From Enterobacter asburiae (GTDB lineage Bacteria; Pseudomonadota; Gammaproteobacteria; Enterobacterales; Enterobacteriaceae): a stretch of 64,000 nucleotides of DNA. Of the stretch, positions 58,744-64,000 are shown piece after piece. The notes beneath the pieces are model-generated. The model saw only the letters and a program-made list of their open reading frames with translations. It had not been told where the DNA came from and ran no database searches. The translations under genes were made by a program, and so were the position numbers. Every line of letters starts with the position of its first letter. Within the stretch, counting starts at the first letter, position 1. The stretch covers positions 2,728,001-2,792,000 of the forward strand of contig NZ_CP102247.1 in the NCBI RefSeq assembly GCF_024599655.1, written 5' to 3'.

Positions 58744-59690
58744 CCCGCAGTGGATCCCAGCTTAATCAGCACGCCAGCCGTAGATTTGTTACTGGTGAAG
58801 TGCTTCTTCCAGTTACCTGCAGTGCCGATTTTGGTCAGGTCCGGGTTATCACCTTTGGAGGTATCCCAGCTGTAACCCAGCAGGTCGACATTCACCACAC
58901 CTTCTGCACGGTATCCGATCGCCAGGTTTTCCTGATCGTTGATGTCGTAGGAACGGAAGCCCGGCGCCTGAGACTCGGTGACGGTAACCGCACCAGCTAC
59001 CAGCCCAAGGATCGCATCAGCGTCCATGGTGTCGGTCACCAGCACAGGTTTACCCAGCGTGCCTGGCTGCCCGCCGTAAACCACCACGCCCGCTTCTTCG
59101 TAGATTTTGTTGGCGATCGCCTCATCCACGATGTCGAAGTAAGTGGCGGAGTGCATAACGAAGAGCACAACACGGTTGAACTTGTCGCCGTACTTACGCA
59201 GGCCGCGCGTCAGGGTCTTCTTACCGTCTGTTTCGATATCTGCGGTAACCACCATGTCCGCGTTTGCGCCAATAGCAGCCGTAAGCGCTTTCAAGCCATA
59301 TTTCACATAGCCTTCCAGCGTCGCATCAGCAACATCAGTGCCGATCACCTCTGAGAACTCGTCAACCGAGCGGCCGCGGCGTTTGAACGCTTCTTCAGTA
59401 GTTTCATATGGACCGTATTTCCACGGCGCTTTGACGGATACGGCTTCACCGGCGCCAATCTTCTTACCCGTCACCTTTTCGGTGGAGTTAACGTCACGCG
59501 ATTCGATTGAGCCGCCCACTTTGTAGAAGGCTCGCTTGCGGAAATCGCCTTCAATCAGCTCGTTATCCAGCAGGATCGCGCCGTTGGAGGACGCGTTGAA
59601 AATTGCCAGGTTGTCCTGGCGACGCTCGAGGAAAGCGGTCTGCGCCAGATCGTCATAAATGATCAGGTCACTATTAACAGTGCTAGACAT
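58737..59690 (-). CDS. Major capsid protein
   Basis: 317 residues: SSTVNSDLIIYDDLAQTAFLERRQDNLAIFNASSNGAILLDNELIEGDFRKRAFY, RRGRSVDEFSEVIGTDVADATLEGYVKYGLKALTAAIGANA, VVLFVMHSATYFDIVDEAIANKIYEEAGVVVYGG, ending in TAGE. This is the HK97-fold major coat family found with DUF4055 portals, with scaffold directly upstream. GCG GGG GAG TAA at the 3' end contains the proposed slip site; a slip would give a product of about 411 residues with an Ig domain. Confidence 0.88.
   Translation of the reverse strand: MSSTVNSDLIIYDDLAQTAFLERRQDNLAIFNASSNGAILLDNELIEGDFRKRAFYKVGGSIESRDVNSTEKVTGKKIGAGEAVSVKAPWKYGPYETTEEAFKRRGRSVDEFSEVIGTDVADATLEGYVKYGLKALTAAIGANADMVVTADIETDGKKTLTRGLRKYGDKFNRVVLFVMHSATYFDIVDEAIANKIYEEAGVVVYGGQPGTLGKPVLVTDTMDADAILGLVAGAVTVTESQAPGFRSYDINDQENLAIGYRAEGVVNVDLLGYSWDTSKGDNPDLTKIGTAGNWKKHFTSNKSTAGVLIKLGSTAGE
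58742..58746 (-). other. Five-G slip site at the capsid stop
   Basis: Capsid frame GCG GGG GAG TAA. A -1 slip of the glycyl-tRNA from GGG to the overlapping GGG continues as GGA GTA ACG CTG into the Ig-like frame. It is not a canonical tandem heptamer, so efficiency may be low. Confidence 0.6.
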
Positions 59691-59701
59691 GGGTTAATCC
59701 C

Positions 59702-60472
59702 TTATTTCGGAAGTTTGAGGAAGGCCTGCTGGCCATGCTTGCGGATGTAATCCGCTTTGTCGCTGGCGCTCATTTCGGAACGTTTCAGGCTGCCACCACC
59801 GTTTGGCTTGTGCCCGCCCGCGCCAGTGCCTTCAGCGCGTGGGAACAGATGCGGAGCCGTCTCCTTAAGAGACTCCGCCCATTCGAGTGGACTCAGTGGC
59901 GTTTTGCCGTCTTTACCGAACAGAACATCGCCATTTGCATCAACTGCTATGGCCTCGCCTTCGTCGTTGAGCTGGAAAGTGCCTTTGGCACGCAGAATGA
60001 GATCGTCGGATGCTTCCGGCAGCGCACCAGCTTTTGAGGCTGCTGCACGGATTGCATCGCCCAGAACTCGATCCCGGAATTTGTTGGAGAACGCTTCGGC
60101 TTTGTCGGCGCGTTCATTTGCGGCTTTGATTTGCTTATCGACGTCAGCACGCAAACGCTCGGTGCGCTTATCGAGCACCTCATCGATTTTCCCGGCGGCA
60201 ATAAGCTTTGCCTCTTCATCGTCAGAAAAACGCTGGAGAATGCCGCGTACAGCGTCTGGATCGATACCTTCAAAGCGGGACAGGTTTTCTTTCTGCTGTT
60301 TAATGGTGCCCAGCAGTTCGCTATTTTTCGTTTTGAGGCCAGTGACTTCGCTGGTCACGCGCTCATCAATCAGCTTCTGGATTTCTGGGGTGATTTCGAT
60401 ACCACCGCCACCGCTGCCCTCACCGCCGCTTTCAGGTGCGTAAAATTTCAGAAGCATGTTTCGAATTAACAT
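59702..60472 (-). CDS. Phage head scaffolding protein
   Basis: 256 residues. An N-terminal Gly-rich linker (PESGGEGSGGGGIEIT) leads into long charged helices (about 30-150: EIQKLIDERVTSEVTGLKTKNSELLGTIKQQKENLSRFEGIDPDAV, DKRTERLRADVDKQIKAANERADKAEAFSNKFRD), likely coiled coils. A small C-terminal basic helix (SLKRSEMSASDKADYIRKHGQQAFLKL) would bind the coat. Typical scaffold composition and location directly before the capsid gene. Confidence 0.82.
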   Translation of the reverse strand: MLIRNMLLKFYAPESGGEGSGGGGIEITPEIQKLIDERVTSEVTGLKTKNSELLGTIKQQKENLSRFEGIDPDAVRGILQRFSDDEEAKLIAAGKIDEVLDKRTERLRADVDKQIKAANERADKAEAFSNKFRDRVLGDAIRAAASKAGALPEASDDLILRAKGTFQLNDEGEAIAVDANGDVLFGKDGKTPLSPLEWAESLKETAPHLFPRAEGTGAGGHKPNGGGSLKRSEMSASDKADYIRKHGQQAFLKLPK

Positions 60473-60507
60473 AATTTCCCCTCGGGATTTTGCCGGGCCT
60501 CGCCCAT

Positions 60508-60533
60508 AAAAAAGCCCCGGCAGATGCCAGGGC
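60508..60533 (-). terminator. Terminator between minor head and scaffold genes
   Basis: GCCCTGGCA pairs with TGCCGGGGC (one mismatch) over ATC, followed by TTTTTTATG on the minus strand. Confidence 0.78.
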
Positions 60534-60552
60534 GTGAAGAAAGAAGTGGTTG

Positions 60553-61650
60553 TTAGTTGTCAGTGCCTGAGAGCTGCTTCAAGCGTTCCAGGCTGATCCA
60601 TTCGCCTTTGTCAGTGAACATATCAGCCAGGTTGATTTCACCGGCTCGGAACAGACGGCCACGCTCGGCACCCAAAACCTGATCCTGCCGTTGAGCTGGC
60701 TGACGCTCGAGCCATTCCAGATACGTGGTTTTAGCTGGCACCTGGCCATCCATGCTGGCACGACTCCCCTCGTCCATCTCGTCGATATCGATGCCGAGTT
60801 CGCGCCACGACTTGAGGATCAGGGTTTCGGTAGAACGACAGCAAAAATGAATTTTCCCGGGTCCCTGCAGGTAAGGCACCTTATGCCCGACCGGTTTGTT
60901 ATCCAGGGTGTAACGCAGCAGGTCACGAATAATGCAGTCATGACTTGTTTTATTGTCCAGCGTAGACAGCCACTGTTTGCCTTTCACGATATCGCTGTTG
61001 GCGCTGGTGAAGCTGTTGCGTGCAGTGGCAGCCAGATGATTAACGGCTGTTTTAGCGATGCTGGCGGCATTTGCCCTGCTCATCTGCAGCGCGCCGTCGC
61101 GATAGTCTTTGTTGGCGTGGCCACGAACATTGCGGGCTATAGTTTCTACCGTGTCGCCGGCAAGATAACCCCTGCGGACAGCGTTCACGATACGCGCCAG
61201 CCTGTCCGATTCCAGATTAACCGCCCACTCACTCAGCAGCCGCCCCTGAAAGGGCTGCGCCATCGCCGCGGCATACACCATATCGGCGGTGATGCCCTGC
61301 AGCGGATAGTGAGACAAGACCTGTGATGGCAGAAGGGAATCGAACAGGCTCAGCTGATAACTGGCTTCGTTCTTTGCCAGCGCCACCAGCTCACTCTCGA
61401 GCCCTGCCTGCATGGTGGCAACGGCCTGATGGTTAAGCTCACGCACGCTGCCCAGTAAACTCTGCAGACGGCTAACGGTGAAGCTCTCAGGAGGCAATCT
61501 GTCCAGCGCATCTAGTAGCCGTGCCGAAAGATCCGCGTCCGTTTCGTTAAGCAACTTCACCATCCGGTTTGCCACTCCGGTGGCGTAGCGACTTAACCAG
61601 ACGGAATGTGCGATCGACTCATCGCGCAGGCTTTCGTTAATGGTGGCCAT
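60553..61650 (-). CDS. Minor head protein (Mu F / SPP1 gp7 family)
   Basis: 365 residues. The MuF-type domain covers about 180-285: YRDGALQMSRANAASIAKTAVNHLAATARNSFTSANSDIVKGKQWLSTLDNKTSHDCIIRDLLRYTLDNKPVGHKVPYLQGPGKIHFCCRSTETLI. The pattern W-x-x-T-x-D...T...C and PP-like H-x-x-C-R-S is the family signature. N-terminus is helical. Packaged in a few copies near the portal and sometimes ejected. It starts 1 bp after the portal stop. Confidence 0.88.
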   Translation of the reverse strand: MATINESLRDESIAHSVWLSRYATGVANRMVKLLNETDADLSARLLDALDRLPPESFTVSRLQSLLGSVRELNHQAVATMQAGLESELVALAKNEASYQLSLFDSLLPSQVLSHYPLQGITADMVYAAAMAQPFQGRLLSEWAVNLESDRLARIVNAVRRGYLAGDTVETIARNVRGHANKDYRDGALQMSRANAASIAKTAVNHLAATARNSFTSANSDIVKGKQWLSTLDNKTSHDCIIRDLLRYTLDNKPVGHKVPYLQGPGKIHFCCRSTETLILKSWRELGIDIDEMDEGSRASMDGQVPAKTTYLEWLERQPAQRQDQVLGAERGRLFRAGEINLADMFTDKGEWISLERLKQLSGTDN

Positions 61651-61651
61651 A

Positions 61652-63040
61652 TCAGCCTCCCGTCAACGTTGGTGCCTGATTGCGAAGCGCATCAATAACC
61701 TCGTCCGGACTGTCGGCCGGGTCAATGAGATCGAGCTTCTGCAGCGCGCGAATCATATCGCTATCGCGCAGCGCACCGGACTGCCAGGCGTTGACGATTG
61801 CCGTCACCATGCCCGACTCGGCAACCTTCGCTATGAATTCCTGATTGATGGTGTAACTCGTTGTTTCGCCCTTGATGCCGAGGTATTTCGCACACCATCC
61901 CAGCGCCAGCGTATAGGCCTCAGAAACGTTCGAAACGCAGATACCGAGCACCGATGTGGAAGATGTTTGCTCACCACTCGCCTGCGTCGCAGTCTTCGCC
62001 GTGGCGTTCTGCTCAATCAGTCGGGCGCCCAGTTGCACCATGTAATCGCGCTTACTGTCCATGGCCTCTTTAGCCAGCATGTTCGGCTGCGCCTGGGCAT
62101 AGCCAAACGAGCCCTCCTTGGGAAGCAAAAGCGGTGATCGGGAACCAATTTTCACGCCCTTCTTCTCGAGGTGATCGCGCCAGCCGGTATCGAGCCCGGT
62201 CATATACGGCTGCACCTGGCCACAGAACCACACGCTGTCTTCATAGTCAGCACTGTTACGGTAATGCCCGTGGTTTATCTCCACCAGCGCGGCCAGCGGT
62301 GAATCATCGATAGTGGGATCGTTATTCTGAGCACCGACAAAGGTGAACGGAATTTCGTCCCAGTAGTCCTTTCCTTTCGGCTTAGGGTGGTACTCACTGT
62401 CAACGGTGTAGGTTCCGCTTGCGGTGCCACCAGCCCGGCGCCACACCCGGCAGATGAACCGCCCTTCTTCCAGCGCCAGCTCGCGGTACTGGATTTCATC
62501 CTTGTAAGCGTAACCATCCGGCTCTTCTACGCATTCGCGCAGGACCACAAGCACCAGCTGATCGCGCCCGTTAATTCGCTTTGTTCGCCAATTAATGATG
62601 TTCTCTGCCGGGTAGCGGAGGATAATCGCCTCATCGGATGCTTCTGCGTAGTCAACATAAAGCCCCTCTCGTGCCACCTCCAGCACGTTCTCGGTCACCA
62701 GTTGCGACTGCTGATAGATGCTGGTTCCGGCCCCGTCAGCATTGTCCAACAGGTACTTCAGCTTCTCCGGACCGTTAACCGTGGGGTCCTTGCGATACGC
62801 CATCCCAAGCATGCCGATCTTCGTATTGCCGGCAATGGCGTAGAACACCGCGCGGCTCAGATAGTCCTCATTACGCTTACGGTTGCGCGTGGATTTATCA
62901 GTTGGGTCGAGATAAGGCAGATATTTATTACCCGCCGCCTTTACGGCCTCAGCGCCTTTGCAGAAGTCCCTGTATTTCCGCCAGGCAGCAGAAGCCGCCC
63001 GGTGTTCTGGTCGAACCCAGGTGATATCGTCGTTTGCCAT
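61652..63040 (-). CDS. Portal protein (DUF4055 family)
   Basis: 462 residues: WVRPEHRAASAAWRKYRDFCKGAEAVKAAGNKYLPYL, YLSRAVFYAIAGNTKIGMLGMAYRKDPTV, YPAENIINWRTKRINGRDQLVLVVLRECVEEPDGY, KGKDYWDEIPFTFVGAQNNDPTIDDSPLAALVEINHGHYRNSADYEDSVWFCGQVQPYMTG (positions 225-285). This is the DUF4055/portal-like family that stands between terminase and MuF genes. It forms the dodecameric ring at the packaging vertex. Confidence 0.88.
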   Translation of the reverse strand: MANDDITWVRPEHRAASAAWRKYRDFCKGAEAVKAAGNKYLPYLDPTDKSTRNRKRNEDYLSRAVFYAIAGNTKIGMLGMAYRKDPTVNGPEKLKYLLDNADGAGTSIYQQSQLVTENVLEVAREGLYVDYAEASDEAIILRYPAENIINWRTKRINGRDQLVLVVLRECVEEPDGYAYKDEIQYRELALEEGRFICRVWRRAGGTASGTYTVDSEYHPKPKGKDYWDEIPFTFVGAQNNDPTIDDSPLAALVEINHGHYRNSADYEDSVWFCGQVQPYMTGLDTGWRDHLEKKGVKIGSRSPLLLPKEGSFGYAQAQPNMLAKEAMDSKRDYMVQLGARLIEQNATAKTATQASGEQTSSTSVLGICVSNVSEAYTLALGWCAKYLGIKGETTSYTINQEFIAKVAESGMVTAIVNAWQSGALRDSDMIRALQKLDLIDPADSPDEVIDALRNQAPTLTGG

Positions 63041-63041
63041 A

Positions 63042-64000
63042 TCAGAAAGTAGTGTCCATAGTGATTGAGTATGCCGGTTTCACGATCGGGTAATCCTTCA
63101 CGATGAAGTACCCACCAGCATCATTGGGGTGATCGTTATCAGCTGATTTGTCCGGTTCGCCATTGGCCGCCCAGATTTGCTGTTCGAGGCTTTCGGTGTA
63201 AACCGGGCAATTCTGCACATTCACCAGGTAGCGGCGTTCTCCGTTGGCGTTGCAGAACATGGCGTTCATCGAGTTGATGCGATCCTTAACCGGCGGGTTG
63301 GCATCATCAACGATGACGCTGAATCCGGCATCATTGAGCTGAGCAATATCTGTCTTGCTGGCGTTCTGTGATTTGCGGGAGTCGCCAGAGGCATCCGGAT
63401 AGATGTAAATCTCCCGGCTCTTCACATAACGGCCATCCTCGTAGCGCCAGAACTCTTCCTGGATACGCTTAATCATCGCTGGCGTGTCGTAGACCTTCAC
63501 CAGCTCACGGACCGCACGTGGTAGGCCATTACGCTTAACGTGAACAATCGCGGCCATTTTTCCCACGTTGAAGTCCATACCAATGAACAGCGGATCCCCG
63601 TCCTGAATCTCGTCAGAACAGTTATTCAGCTTGCGGTTAAATGTGTGGTAAATGGTCCCGCTGTTAAGGTTGGTGAATTTCCCTCGCAGGTATGCCTGAA
63701 TCAGTTCATCCGGATAAGAACTCAACAGCGACGGGATGTAATCCGCGGGCAGGTTCTTAGCGTTATCGAATGTGCTGGCCTGTATCAGACCGTACAGTGC
63801 CGCAAGCTCTGGCTTTTCACGTACGGCCTTCACAAACTGCTGATAAACAAATTTGAAACCTTCCGGCGTTGTCGTTACGTCAATTCCATTCCTCAGGCCC
63901 GGGATGTTGTAACGCATACGGGCGATAATTTTTCGCCAAGCCTGCAGTGCTTTGGCAGCCGCCATGACGTCCAGCTCATCCACCATCGCATTACCGATTT
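63042..64000 (-). CDS. Terminase large subunit, C-terminal part (cut by window edge)
   Basis: The frame stays open to the edge and reads IGNAMVDELDVM upstream of the first internal ATG, which is the Walker B motif (hydrophobic-DE). The ATPase half is therefore mostly outside. The RNase H-like nuclease follows: D in FIGMDFNVGKMAAIVH, D in IYPDASGDSRKSQN and D in NDHPNDAGGYFIVKDYP, the three metal-binding acidic residues. It cuts and translocates phage DNA. The gene stop is 1 bp from the portal start. Confidence 0.92.
   Translation of the reverse strand, partial: IGNAMVDELDVMAAAKALQAWRKIIARMRYNIPGLRNGIDVTTTPEGFKFVYQQFVKAVREKPELAALYGLIQASTFDNAKNLPADYIPSLLSSYPDELIQAYLRGKFTNLNSGTIYHTFNRKLNNCSDEIQDGDPLFIGMDFNVGKMAAIVHVKRNGLPRAVRELVKVYDTPAMIKRIQEEFWRYEDGRYVKSREIYIYPDASGDSRKSQNASKTDIAQLNDAGFSVIVDDANPPVKDRINSMNAMFCNANGERRYLVNVQNCPVYTESLEQQIWAANGEPDKSADNDHPNDAGGYFIVKDYPIVKPAYSITMDTTF

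Noticed and set aside
1..64000. tRNA, rRNA genes or CRISPR arrays
   Set aside because: None could be recognised by reading; no repeat-spacer pattern and no tRNA-like cloverleaf at the prophage edge.

Overview
The window reads as an enterobacterial chromosome, most likely Enterobacter or a close relative (inference). It has a GC-rich core with close homologues of E. coli genes (yajD, pdxI/ydbC, smrA, mcaS, abgRABT, ogt, fnr, uspE, pntAB, ydgH, ydgI, folM, rstA), interleaved with genes E. coli lacks here. From about 38.54 kb to the right edge lies a lambdoid-type prophage, cut by the window end.

Region 1 (1-16.1 kb) is accessory metabolism and regulation. It holds an oxidoreductase pair (zinc ADH-like and flavin luciferase-like), yajD, and a MipA/OmpV porin-like gene divergent from a two-component system plus an RND efflux adaptor and pump with no outer-membrane channel gene. 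An arylamine N-acetyltransferase faces a MocR-type regulator. Two LysR genes each diverge from an enzyme gene (nitronate monooxygenase-like, SDR-like).

Region 2 (16.1-38.5 kb) starts with a chromosomal umuDC under a near-ideal LexA box, then an orphan ribbon-helix-helix protein with a striking upstream repeat array. pdxI, a chemoreceptor and smrA follow. The small RNA McaS is recognisable between smrA and abgR and is missing from any protein-based view. Then come abgR/abgABT (p-aminobenzoyl-glutamate uptake and cleavage), ogt, fnr with an FNR box, a small membrane gene, uspE, a BIME repeat, pntAB, ydgH, ydgI, folM and rstA.

Region 3 (38.5-64 kb) is the prophage. An ATG with a good ribosome-binding site at 38517 opens a reading frame matching the first eight residues of RstB and then hits a stop. 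The simplest reading is that the phage integrated inside the 5' end of rstB, separating the RstB sensor from its response regulator. The edge of the prophage carries a ParB-like small protein, a frameshifted SRAP (YedK-like) gene, a membrane protein with a Lys-Glu hexanucleotide repeat, and a second SOS-controlled umuDC. The late genes run leftward on the minus strand: terminase, portal, MuF-type minor head, scaffold, capsid, connectors, and a complete lambda-like tail set (Z, U, V, G/GT, H, M, L, K, I, J) followed by two accessory tail genes, a Cor-type exclusion lipoprotein and an S74 tail fibre. Two recoding sites stand out: a canonical A AAA AAC heptamer joining G to T, and a run of five G at the capsid stop that would fuse a start-less Ig-like domain onto the capsid by -1 frameshifting. 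Secreted-protein morons with their own terminators sit between tail genes.
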